Assembly (NCBI RefSeq): GCF_037975245.1
Contig: NC_092573.1
Span: 14,530,001-14,594,000, forward strand
Source: Apostichopus japonicus
Lineage: Eukaryota > Echinodermata > Holothuroidea > Aspidochirotida > Stichopodidae
Reading direction: 5' to 3'
DNA length: 64,000 nucleotides
Part shown: piece by piece, positions 13,533-24,428 of the stretch
How the letters are laid out: every line of letters begins with the position of its first letter
Position numbering within the stretch: the stretch's first letter is position 1
Translations under genes and position numbers: made by a program
Notes under the pieces: generated by a model
What the model saw: the letters and a program-made list of their open reading frames with translations, nothing else
Told to the model about the DNA's origin: nothing
The model's database searches: none

Positions 13533-13879
13533 TTAAAGGGATTGAAGACACACGCACAAAGAAACGTCTGTTGCCGTTAATCTGACCGAGATCGAACAAG
13601 GTTTAACAGAAGTTAAGACACTACCAGCAATCCCAGAAAATACAAATATAATTAGACACTAGTGTACAGTCAAAACATGCAGCTTGTGGTCAATACCCAC
13701 AAACACAGTACATATAGCAGCAATGGACATCTCAAGTCCAGATGAAGATAACAAGGTGTCAGGTTTCATTACTGTCTGCATTTTGTGGCAACAAAAACAA
13801 ACTTCACTTGCAGGCAACGGAAAGTTAACGTTTTTCAGAGGGCGGCACACGGTTTGGGCCAAGTCTTCAATGCCTTTAA
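13533..13879 (-). mobile_element. TTAA-flanked MITE (piggyBac-like), copy 1
   Basis: A 339-bp element lies between TTAA at 13533-13536 and TTAA at 13876-13879. Its terminal inverted repeats are AGGGATTGAAGAC at the left and AGGCATTGAAGAC when the right end is read inward, about 13 bp with one mismatch. TTAA target sites are characteristic of piggyBac-type insertion. Relatives in opposite orientation lie at 57011-57386 and, in two pieces, at 54539-56135. It has no coding capacity; the two overlapping open frames here are shadows. Confidence 0.8.
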
Positions 13880-14039
13880 GGAATAAAGAATCTTGAAGGT
13901 ACAACACAGTACTAGAGGAAAGCAGGAAGCTAGAGGGAAATGTGGGATCATTAATACCTATTAAAGCAGATATACTTGGGCTTAATCACAAAAATTATAG
14001 AAATCTCAACAGGAAAAATGACCTTATTCTGTACAGGAA

Positions 14040-14335
14040 TCTTACCTTACATATATACTAGAAATCGGCAGGAACATTACCTTACATAACCTTACATATA
14101 CTAGAAATCTACAGGAACATTACCTTACATGCCAGAAATCTACAGGAACATTACCTTACATATATACTAGAAATTTACAGGAACATTACCTTACATACTA
14201 GAAATCTACAGGAACATTAGCTTACATACTAGAAATCTACAGGAACATTACATTACATTACATTACATGTACTAGAAATCTACAGGAACATTACCTTACA
14301 TATTCTAGAAATTTACAGGAACATTACCTTGTAAC
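14040..14335. repeat. minisatellite, unit about 33-45 bp
   Basis: About eight units contain TACTAGAAATCTACAGGAAC followed by ATTACCTTACA. Length variation comes from extra TACA or ATATA blocks. Confidence 0.92.
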
Positions 14336-17244
14336 TGCATAAAATATCCCATAAGAAGAATTGGGTGAGGACATCATCTATATTGTTAAATGACTTCATA
14401 AAAGCAAATGTAATATTGGTCAACACAAAATAAAGCTTAAAGCATATATAGAGTGCAAACTTAATATAATATACACTGAAAAATGATCCCAAACCAGCTC
14501 AGCTGATCCAAAAATGAAATATTGTCAAATGTCAGAGTTATTTATCTTGATTTTGCCTATTTATGCACTCTTATACAGAGCTATGACTTTTATTGTTTCT
14601 TATGAAGCAACAGAGCTTTAAAATCAGATATTAAAATTTTCCCACACAGATAAATCCCGGATTTTTAGCCCTACTAGTCTACCATTACTGATTGAAGGTA
14701 AAGGTTCCTGATATGGGATATAAACAATCACCATGCCCACACGCCCCCCCCCCCCCTCAAATAGCCTCTATTACTGATATTATTAATATGACCACAATGA
14801 GTGTACTGTATGTATTAGTTTAAATACTTAATTCACCCATTTAAAGCATCTTCAATACTAAAATAGTTAAATACTTACAGTTCATTTGATTGATTTTATA
14901 TAGATTCGACTTTTATTTTGAAATAATGAAGAGAAAATTACTGATAAATTTCGAATATTTTCAGCTTATGTTCTTTTTTACATGTGTGATCATAATTTAA
15001 AGAATTATATTTACAGAATTTTACTTGGTTGAAAAGAGTTGCCAAACTTCAATAAAGACAGAATAGAATTCATAACCCATAAGTAAATATTTGTTTGATG
15101 AAATAATCTCGGGAATGCTATACTTAGTTTCATTAATTTCAATGTTCCTTTTTGGTTCCCCAGTTGTAATCTGTTAAGGGTTAGCTGAAATAGTTGGAAG
15201 ACGATATTACTTTCTTTCTCAGTAAGTTTTATATTCATTCAAATGGTATGGTATATTAAATGAAAGTGAATGCATTCACAATGTTGTCATAATCGATAGC
15301 TGCAGTTAACTTGATGCACTTCTTTACTCTGAATTTTGGTACAAATTAAAACGAACTATATAGTGATACTTCTCAAGTTTATACTTCCATCGCTGTTTAT
15401 TGTCCTACCAAATACAAAACAAAGGATTGAGTCGTGAGATTCTACTTATAGAAGCCACCCTAAAGTTCAATAGAAGGTACAATGCCATTGAAGTGCTCAC
15501 AATGGCTAATGGAATGTGCAGACCGTTAGCCAGCGTTAAATATGATACTTTTCTAACAATGACATTGGTCATGTGGGGAAACCACAACAGACCATCTCTT
15601 ACTAATTTGGTCTCCCATCAAAGAATAGATCACTTAAATATTACTCATTTTTTGAGGTGGAAGAAAAAAAAGAAAGCAAACACTTATTCACATATTTTTA
15701 GAATTTTGTCTGAGGTTAGTTACACAGTATGAGTGTTATTATCCTTTACAGCACTGTATAAAAAAAGTCAGGTACATAATGGTTTGCTATGAGGCTGAAC
15801 ATGGTGAATATGAGCTTACTATAGTCCCAAGTAGCGAAGGGGCACAGTAGGGGTATCAACAGAATCTATAAATATGATCTAGGGGCACTAAAGTCACTGT
15901 CCAGGGCCAGTCCAGAAGGTCCAAGTCAGAGTCCAGCTCTGAGTCCAGCTAGTTTGAAGCAATCCAAAGAAGACTGCGAGAGAGATAAGTCCAATTCCAG
16001 AGTATCTTGAGCACAAGTCCCATGCACTCGGTGCAAGTGATATGTTCAGTTGATATTTCTATCTTTTGAAGTATGCCATAGGAAACAAAAGTTTGAGATA
16101 TAGATATGAGAACGTTAAAACCATGTGATACAGACTATACCATCGAGAGAAAAAACTTGTGTTAGAAAGATCTCTAAATCAGGTGTGGCAGTGTACTTTA
16201 ATAATTCCAAGGCCTGCTTAGTCAAGGCTATGAACTATGAAGAGTATATATGCAATCTATCTTGATATCACACATAAAAATTCCTTATTACAATGGTAGA
16301 CATGCTGAAAAGGGATTTACACTTGCAGAGAAACACTTACAGAGAAGAGACCTTTAAATTGTGATTTAGATTGAAAATAAAACCTCTGCTTCCCTTTTCA
16401 ATGCAAGTTAAAAAACAAAAAACAAAACAAAACAACAAAGATTTAAACATGTTGATCATATATCAGCCAATAATACTTTTTATGATGAAAAGACCAATTT
16501 TCAAAGTGTTCCCAAACATCCTGGTCCGGGGAATTATGTATTCCAAAGATGATAAGAAAATAATAATTTAATAGAAAGAAAGCTTATCCTAATAGACAAA
16601 AATATAGTTATCGTAATAGCATACGAAAAGTCAAGCAATGCCCTCGCAATTCATGTCATCTTTAATAGACATTTATCCAATTGGGTGCAGCCGGGCTAAA
16701 CAAGATGAATGATTCTCCAAAGTGTTCCAATTTACTCCAAAAATTGATAATTTATTGTTTCATCATAGTCAGTGGATAACACCGGTGGCTTTACACGTTG
16801 CATCTTCTTCAGTCATAAAATCCCTGATGTCTTCACACAGGAGGAGTTTAATTTCCTCATCAGTTCTTACGGGGCAGGTGGCAGACATTTTCATCCACCC
16901 TAGGCCCGCTTCCCACCCTGGGGTGCATTGGACCTCCGTGATCGAGGAGACTCAATGTTTATCCCCGCCCCCCCCGGTGACACTAAATTATCCACCCATT
17001 TCCTTATCATTTCACCTGCTTTTCTGCTTAATTCCGAATCGAGAAAACAGCTGATTTCTTCAATTCTCCCTGTCTCCCGACCCCCTATCTAGCGTTGAAC
17101 CTGGTAACCCTGCCAGTGGAAATTAAAGGGGAAATCACTGTAACCATCTACCAATAACACAAACACAAAATGTACCATGCCCACTATAGTGCTCACAGTT
17201 TGTGTTACAATATTGTGTGAACTAAAACAATGCCAAAGAAAAAG

Positions 17245-17590
17245 TGAGGGGGGGGAGGGGGGTATGAAACATTCTGCCGAGGAGGGAACTGGGTTGGATG
17301 GATACAAAGAGGCATCGTAGGGAGTAACAAGTTGATTGTGAGAGGGCGAGAAAAGATGGCAATAAGGTGTGGAAAAGGCAAAAGGAGGCTTGGAGGAGAG
17401 GAGAGAAAGGAAGGAAAAGGAGGTGGTAGGGATAGGACTGAAGGGTGGTACATGAAGGAGTAGGAGTAAAGGGGAAGCCACGGGAAGATAAAGGGAAATG
17501 AGTGGAAAGGGAAGTGGTGGGGTACAGATTGAGGCAAGTAGGGTTAAGTTAGGGAAGGGAAGGAGAGGGGAGGGAAATAAGAAGGTCAAG
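17245..17590. repeat. homopurine-biased tract
   Basis: About 350 bases of the plus strand are overwhelmingly A and G (GGA, GGAG and GAAA clusters), broken by only a few pyrimidines. The 180- and 110-codon minus-strand frames here are Ser/Pro/Leu/Phe-rich low-complexity translations of the complementary pyrimidine tract, not genes. Confidence 0.85.
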
Positions 17591-19911
17591 GGATAATCAA
17601 TGGAAATTAGACTGCACTGATGGTAAATCATCCCAAATATTTACCAGCAAAAAGTAGTTGTAATGATAGATATTAACATAAACATCACAACTATCCTGTA
17701 GCATAAGTTCCTGCTTCCTGCAAACCTCTTACCCCCTCCCCCCTACCCTACCTCCCAGAGCCCCTCCCTCCATCCTCCTTTCCCACTTCTGAGCATTGCA
17801 AGATATCAAGTGATCTTATTAATTCTCAAGTACGACCTTTCCTCACCCCTCTCTTACCCTCCTTATCCCCAGCATTTAGCATTTCACTTACCCAGAATTA
17901 CATTATATCTATTTTAAACTTCCTCTTTAAACTACATAATAAGAAAGCAATTTAAACCTTTCAAAACAAACAAGGTGTACCTTAAAGATAGTGTTATATG
18001 AAAAAGATCCAACTGAGAAAAACTGACTTTACACACTGGTCTCTCTCCCATTTAAATCCCATTCTCCATGGAATGCTGTCAGTCTCATGTTATCCATCTA
18101 TGAATGAGTCTTCTTTTATCATTCAGATGTGTCTTGTGGGCAAATTGTTTGGTAAAATTCAGTCATTTACAGCTTTTTTATTGATATCATTATCAATACT
18201 GTTATTATCATTCTTATTATTCTACTGTCTTATGTGATCACTCTAATCACGATTATTTTAAAGCTCCTGACAATTTTCTTGTCTTTTTGGCAACTTATAC
18301 ATGTGAATATTTATATATTTATACCAGTTTGAGTTTTCTAGTCTCTAATGAGTTGTAAATATACATCAATTTTGATTTAAATGGATTTACTACATTTGCC
18401 CAAGAGAGTTTTCAATAATACAGTTTTATCCATACTGTAGATTAATATTTTTATTGTGAAAGGTAACTTAAGAGTGCTTGATTGGTTGCAAACACACAGG
18501 CTGATTGCCTTATGTCCCCCCTGCCCCACCCCCACTGTACTGGTGCACAAATAGTACGCAGAACCTCACATTTTCATCTACATTTCCAGCAAGTATGGTG
18601 GCCATTTATATGGCGAGTAAGACATAAAAGAAATGTGGGAAAAAGAATGTTTCACCAATGTACTATATAAGGAAATTATACTAGACCAAAAGAGTTCTAT
18701 CCTGTAATTAACTAGAGTGTAAGGTCATGTTGTAAAGATCGTTGATCAAGGTTAATATAACTACCAGTTACTATGCAGGAAATAAGCATTGAAATAGATC
18801 AAGAAAACCAACAAGAATTCAAACATAAGATGGTTCAATGATGTGATATAGTAACAGTCCAATCCGGAATAACATGTTCTTGTTTTAGTATTTTGTAGGA
18901 TCAATGATGATGGTTGGAGGTACTGCTCCTTTAACTTATTTTAACAGGTTCCAGAATTATTTTAATTAACATCAGGTTTCTTAAAAACACATTGTGAAAG
19001 AGTCTGAGTATTTTTTTCTTCAGTCTCAGGGCTAGGACACCATGCACTTATGTATGTAGTGAAAAAAAATTGAATTCTCATGACTTTTCACCCTAGTCAC
19101 ACAGACATATCATGCCCTTAACTGATTTAAAATCCTTTTTACAACATATTTCAACACATATATCTATTAGAATAGTAAACAAACCTTTTTCTTCACTAAT
19201 CCCTTTTCCAACCATATTTGTGGTGCAATTTACAATGTGGTCAACAATGTAGCTAGAATGTTTTACCAAAAGTTTCAAAACTGTCTAAAATTTCTCTATA
19301 AATTATCCATCAGTTTATTCCTCTGTTCATTCAGATTTCTATTTCACTCTGTAATAAAGGTACTGGACTAAACTACTGTAACTGCCAGTCATTGAACAGA
19401 AATATCTTTAAGGTTTATGTGTGAAAGTGTCAAGACGATCACACAACTATGAACACCAGACAAAAAAAAAGAAACAAAGTTGGTATCTTGTTGTAGACAG
19501 AAAAAAATCCAACCCAACACCTCACCAGGTCATACAAAGGTCATGAGAAGGAAAGGCACCAAAATAACTAATTAATTTATGCACAATTAAACATATGACA
19601 GGCACATGTCAGTGATGTAGGCATAACAATGTATTACACAACTGTGTGAATAAGAACTTGGACAAGTTGAAGGAAGGTATATAGAGGTTATCAAAACTCA
19701 TCTTGAGTCATACAACACTAAAATATGTTTCTAATAGAATTCTACTGGTGATGTATCCCATAATCAGCTTTCGTCAATTATGCATACAAACTGATGCACC
19801 GAATGTTTTGTACAAAAACAGCAAACGCAATCCTCTGAAATATCTGAATATCGAAAGGATTATCAGAATGGTAGATTGAAAACGAGGAAAGTAACATTAG
19901 AGAGGGTCATT

Positions 19912-19931
19912 GGGGGGGGGGGGGGGGGGGG
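19912..19931. repeat. 20-base G homopolymer
   Basis: An uninterrupted run of 20 G, the longest seen in the window. Confidence 0.95.
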
Positions 19932-20857
19932 TTCTCAGGTTAGGGTAGATCGGGCCAGGATATAAACTATAAACTTAAAGTCACATCTTTCTTCAAAACA
20001 ACGAAAGCTGCAACCTTTTGTTATTGTGTTAGTCTGGCAGAAGAAGAAGATAACAAGATTCAGCAAGTCTGGAAGAGGGGCAAAATGGACGTAAGCTGCT
20101 AACAAAAAATACACATCATGCCGATACTTATGCTAAGAACAACAAAGGCGAATTATTACTGTAAAAGGAAATGGTAAAGCATCTACTATAGCTGTCACCA
20201 GTCAAAACTATTGTGGTCTCCTAAAGCAAGAGCTTTAACCACAATAGATCATAAGATACAACAGAGACTGGGTGTAAGTCACACCTTATACGTCATTATG
20301 ACAATAAGATAAAACCTAGATATGATAATTACTTTTAGGAGAAGTATTCACTTTAACTGTCTCCTGTAGACTTTAAAGAATAGGATGCCCTTATGATGAA
20401 TGGAGCTCACTTTCTACCTAGTTGTAATGAAGAGGGGATTTAAAACGAGAAAAGGAAAAAAGCAAACAGAACAGAGAACAAATCTTGACAAACAGAACAG
20501 GTGGATTGAAGATCAACACTGGCCAGTCCTCTAATACACCTGTACGTATCCTAGTATATATCCCCCCTATACATCCCTTTGTTCTTTGCATTTAAAGATC
20601 TTTCCCAGTAAGTCCTTATTGTGGTTTAAGTTTTGCCTCAGGTACAGTAGGTCTACATTTTGACAGGATTGGGAACTCTATTTTCAAGCCATCTAGGCTC
20701 TCTATGTTGATGAGGTCCTTAGTCCAAAAATCAACTGACAAGCATTGTGACACAGTAGTCAAACGCATTTTGTCAAGAGTTTTGTTATCTTTTCTTTTCG
20801 GCTTGTGGTTGTATTTGTCCTTAAAGTTATCAGACAATAGGAGGGGTCTTCTTGCTT

Positions 20858-20878
20858 GAGAGAGAGAGAGAGAGAGAG
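20858..20878. repeat. (GA)n microsatellite
   Basis: About ten GA dinucleotides in an otherwise unremarkable stretch. Confidence 0.95.
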
Positions 20879-21304
20879 TCCATGAGACTGGGAACAATCA
20901 TTGAAGGTGTCTATTTAAACAAAAGATTTAACTAAACTCTTTGATTTTGTCAGCCATTTTCCGCTGCTTTTGTTCGGCCTCAGACAATGGGATCTGTGAT
21001 GATGTCGTTGCTTTAATCAAACCGTGAAAACTAACAGCTTAGAAGTTGAATCGTTTCAGTGCAACTAGGTTTAGAATCACAGGCATCAGGACCGGACGGA
21101 CACAAGTAATATATATACGACATAAATATCCACGGTACGACTGCAACGAGATAGGACAATGAACAAAATAGATCAACAAGAAGACAAAGAGAAGACTACC
21201 ATTAGTTCAGTGACCGTGCAGAGACAACGTCAAACACATCTGTGATATGCATCAAGGTTTTATGTTTACTGTACTATTTTATTCATGTATGTATACGTAT
21301 ATAT

Positions 21305-21885
21305 GCTATATACAGCATGATAATAGTACAGAGGTACTGTAATCCCTTACCAATGCTCTTTATGCTAATAGTATGGAAGTAATGTAATCCCTCACCAATG
21401 CTATGTATAGCATGTTAATAGTATGGAAGTATTGTAATCCCTCACCAATGCTATGTATAGCATGTTAATAGAATGGAAGTACTGTAATCCCTCACCAATG
21501 CTATGTATAGCATGTTAATAGAGACTTATGGAAGTACTGTAATCTCCCTTAATTACCAATGCTATGTATAGCATGTTAATAGTATGGAAGTACTGTAATC
21601 TCCCTTAATTACCAATGCTATGTATAGCATGTTAATAGTATGGAAGTACTGTAATCCCTTACCAATGCTATGTATAGCATGTTAATAGTATGGAAGTACT
21701 GTAATCCCTTACCAATGCTATGTATAGCATGTTAATAGTATGGAAGTACTGTAATCTCCCTTAATTACCAATGCTATGTATAGCATGTTAATAGTATGGA
21801 AGTACTGTAATCCCTTACCAATGCTATGTTTATAGTAAAGAAGTTATGTAATCCCTTACCAATGCTATGTATAGCTTGACTCAGT
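21305..21885. repeat. minisatellite with 50/60-bp unit variants
   Basis: About eleven units carry ATGCTATGTATAGCATGTTA followed by ATAGTATGGAAGTACTGTAA. Two unit lengths alternate, according to whether the linker is TCCCTTACC or the longer TCTCCCTTAATTACC. Every complete unit holds the perfect palindrome ATGCTAT-GT-ATAGCAT. Confidence 0.95.
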
Positions 21886-23224
21886 CAGTTGTGTTTTCAA
21901 ATCATTGAGTTGACAATTTTCCTGAAAAATTTGCACTTTGTACATACAGTAATGTTAAAGAATGCTAGCATCTAGTAAATGTTTGGATATATATCCAATG
22001 GACTGCTTTAACAACTTGCTTCTTTGGTTGAACCATTTAAGCAGGGTATCTAATACTTTGTCAAATGCAATATTTATTTGAGTAATACTCCCTAGATTTG
22101 GTAAAAATCTTCTGACCAAATAAATTAGATAACTGCATAAAAACAATAGCGAATATTGTTCTTCCTTTTACACCAACTTTATGACTAACAATGTAAGTCA
22201 AAAGAAAATAAGGAGAAAAAAAAATCGTTTCCAGGATGTGGTGCAGAAGAGAATGTGGGAGTCTTCAATATAAATGATTTAAATCCATCATCCTTCAGAT
22301 ATGGCTCACTTGTATATACATCAAATAAACTAAAACCTTTCACTCATACTCGACTTGATGAGCTTTCAGTTGTCAAACCAAAATGAAGTTGTAAAGTCTC
22401 TTACGTTTTTAAGATAAAAAAGAAACAATGCTACATAAATACACATTCCATCTCAATGAGGTGATTGGCTACCACATATTACCATCTATCAACATATACA
22501 AGCCCACGCCTATTTGTTTTCTTCTAAATAAGAACAACAGTGTAAAGCCCATTTCAAGCAAGTTCAAGGTCATAGAAAGAAGTGTAACAATCAGAAAAAT
22601 TGATACCAGCTTGAATCTGGTGATGAAATATTCACTGGTTTCTTTACACAAGATAACTTTGAGGTTCTTTTACCAGCATATTCGTGTCTTCCTTTTAGTA
22701 ACAATAAAATAATAGAGTTTGTAAATGATCATTTAACCCCCCTGTCCCTCCACCAAAAGTATGAAACCAATATATTGAGCATTGAGCAATATATTGAGCA
22801 TATATTAAGCATATTGACCCCTCCAAAAATGCTTATATTATGATGCAATGAAAGGTAATTTAACGCTCTAGGCTTTTCAAAGAACTTTGGGATACCTCCA
22901 TTTGGACATTGTAACATTATTCCAAGAGGTACTACAGATGGAGAAACATCAAGCATTGAGCCTTCCAAGCTATTAACATGGTTGTGCTGCCATGGTATAC
23001 ATACAGTAGCTAGCATAACACAATTGGATAACAGCGAATTTGTGACGCTCTTGTTATCTGCTACAAGTTAATGTTGTGGTCGACTCCAAGAGACATAGCT
23101 AGTTTTGCTGGCCATCATAAATTAATAATACTTTTGTAGTAACGTGGAAGTTGTTCTCAAATGGTGACATTGCAGTCAGTGCCATCCCATATAGTCATAC
23201 AATTAACACTCCCAATTATTTAAT

Positions 23225-23730
23225 GACATTGCAGAACGCAAGGTCCAGAGACAGGTAAGAGCAGGATGGCATAGTAAAGTCTAAGTATGATCACATGACC
23301 CCTACCATGATCGAACTCCACTGGCTCCCGATACGGTAACGAATCAACTACAAACTACTTCTGATGGTGTTCAAATGTATGCACAATGTAGGACCAAGCA
23401 ACCTCACCAACTTGTTTCAGCTCCGACCATCATCCACACGCTCTCTTCGCTCTAATTCATCGCTGATGTTACTCATCCCTAGAGTAAAAACACAGACTTA
23501 CGGCTTGAGAACGTTGGCATCCAGTGCACCGTGCCTGTGGAGCTCACTTCCAGAACATGTAAAAATGTGCAATACTGTGAACAGTTTCAAATCAGCTCTC
23601 ACACGTATCTTTACACAAAAGCATATGTTATAATTGTTATTATTATGTTAAGCGCTACGAGATCTATTTCATACAGTAGTTTGTTATTATTAATGTATTA
23701 ATGTATTATTAATATTATTATTATTATTAT
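23225..23730 (+). pseudogene. LINE (non-LTR retrotransposon) 3' relic
   Basis: The translation reads HMTPTMIELHWLPIR, a stop, then RINYKLLLMVFKCMHN, and later NLFQLRPSSTRSLRS and CLWSSLPEHVK. This is the familiar C-terminal region that follows reverse transcriptase in CR1/L2/RTE-like LINEs. An in-frame TAA interrupts it just after LHWLPIR. The frame ends at 23633, followed by a short 3' tail with TTAAGCGCTACGAGA and an ATT-rich end, as in such elements. It is 5'-truncated and inactive. Confidence 0.85.
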
Positions 23731-23822
23731 CATTATAATGTATTGTATATTGATGATTGATACTGAAAATGTAGTCTGAAAAATTTGGTCACGGAAACGA
23801 CAAAAAATACGTAATTTGATAT

Positions 23823-24166
23823 CAGTGGCGGAGCTAGGGGTATTGGTCAAGGGGGGCGAGAATGGTCTGTAGGGGCGCTTTCGACACTATCTAAGCGGAG
23901 CGCCACCACAGGTTGGCACGGAGCATACAGAAATTTTTTAAGTAAAGAGACTCCCTAGATCGCCGGAAATGACCCTTGCCTAGCCTTGCTAATTTGCAGA
24001 TAATGTGACAAATGTCAGTAGGTACAGTAGATGAGAGCACAATAAAAAAAGTCAATAATTGCGAATAAGTAAAAAGTGGTAAAAAGCTGAAAAGGGCGCC
24101 GGCAGTCCATTTGAGTCCGTCAGGGGGGGCATCCGCCCCCCCGACTGTATGGAGGCTCCGCTACTG
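23823..24166 (+). mobile_element. non-autonomous hAT-type element, second family
   Basis: This 344-bp element begins CAGTGGCGGAGC and ends in the inverted GCTCCGCTACTG, a 12-bp terminal repeat with one mismatch. It is flanked by perfect 8-bp direct repeats TTTGATAT at 23815-23822 and 24167-24174, which indicates a hAT-type insertion. Its interior contains AGCGGAGCGCCACCA and a following block (GGTTGGCACGGAGC) closely matching the interior of the 3880 and 61964 elements. The families therefore share a module. It ends only about 60 bases upstream of the cysteine-rich exon at 24230. Confidence 0.9.
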
Positions 24167-24229
24167 TTTGATATTACATTAGGATTGATTAGTTTTTACC
24201 TGTAACTTTATATAATTTAAATTTACCAG

Positions 24230-24428
24230 GGACAATGCAGAGGAGAAGATGTCTTGTAGAGGTGACTGTCAGCATACATCTTGCCTGGCATGCAAATTTC
24301 TGATGCCAGAACAGGACTGTGGGACTTGTCCAGCCAATGACTTACCCTGTCTGAAACAGTTTGGAAAATGCATCAAACAACAAGTTTGCTCAAAGAAGAA
24401 ATTCCCATGTGCTTTCAAGGAACTTGAT
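24230..24428 (+). CDS. cysteine-rich gene, RGD-bearing exon
   Basis: The exon is bounded by acceptor ATTTACCAG and donor GTGAGT. It begins with the third base of a codon and ends on a complete codon, giving 66 full codons. The product has ten cysteines: after Met-Ser comes CRGDC, then spacing C-x4-C-x2-C-x8-C-x2-C-x6-C-x6-C-x5-C-x6-C, ending FKELD. The first three cysteines repeat the C-x3-C-x4-C spacing of the exon at 6767. Arg-Gly-Asp between two close cysteines resembles constrained integrin-binding loops, but that role is inference. I do not recognise the family. It is probably an extracellular disulphide-rich protein. The Met inside the exon need not be the start, because the frame is open back to the acceptor. 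Confidence 0.65.

Larger units (their letters stand above)
6882..24229 (+). other. very long intron (about 17.3 kb) of the cysteine-rich gene
   Basis: The inferred intron begins GTAAGT and ends TACCAG. It contains G-rich tracts, several tandem repeats, a TTAA-flanked MITE, a LINE relic and a hAT-type element, listed separately. I found no further cysteine-rich exon in it, although a short exon of length divisible by three could be missed. Apart from the listed elements, the stretches 7.5-10.8, 14.4-17.2 and 17.6-21.3 kb hold nothing I can name. Confidence 0.45.

Noticed and set aside
13659-13907. Frames on both strands at 13.7 kb with relatives at 57.0 kb
   Set aside because: The similarity is explained by the MITE shared by both loci, not by a gene family.
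14040-14335. CRISPR-like array
   Set aside because: Units are adjacent and nearly identical with no unique spacers, and the genome is eukaryotic. It is a minisatellite.
17089-17631. 180-codon minus-strand frame, the longest in the window
   Set aside because: It is a Ser/Pro/Leu/Phe-rich translation of a pyrimidine tract with no domain, and a second frame is open over the same tract.
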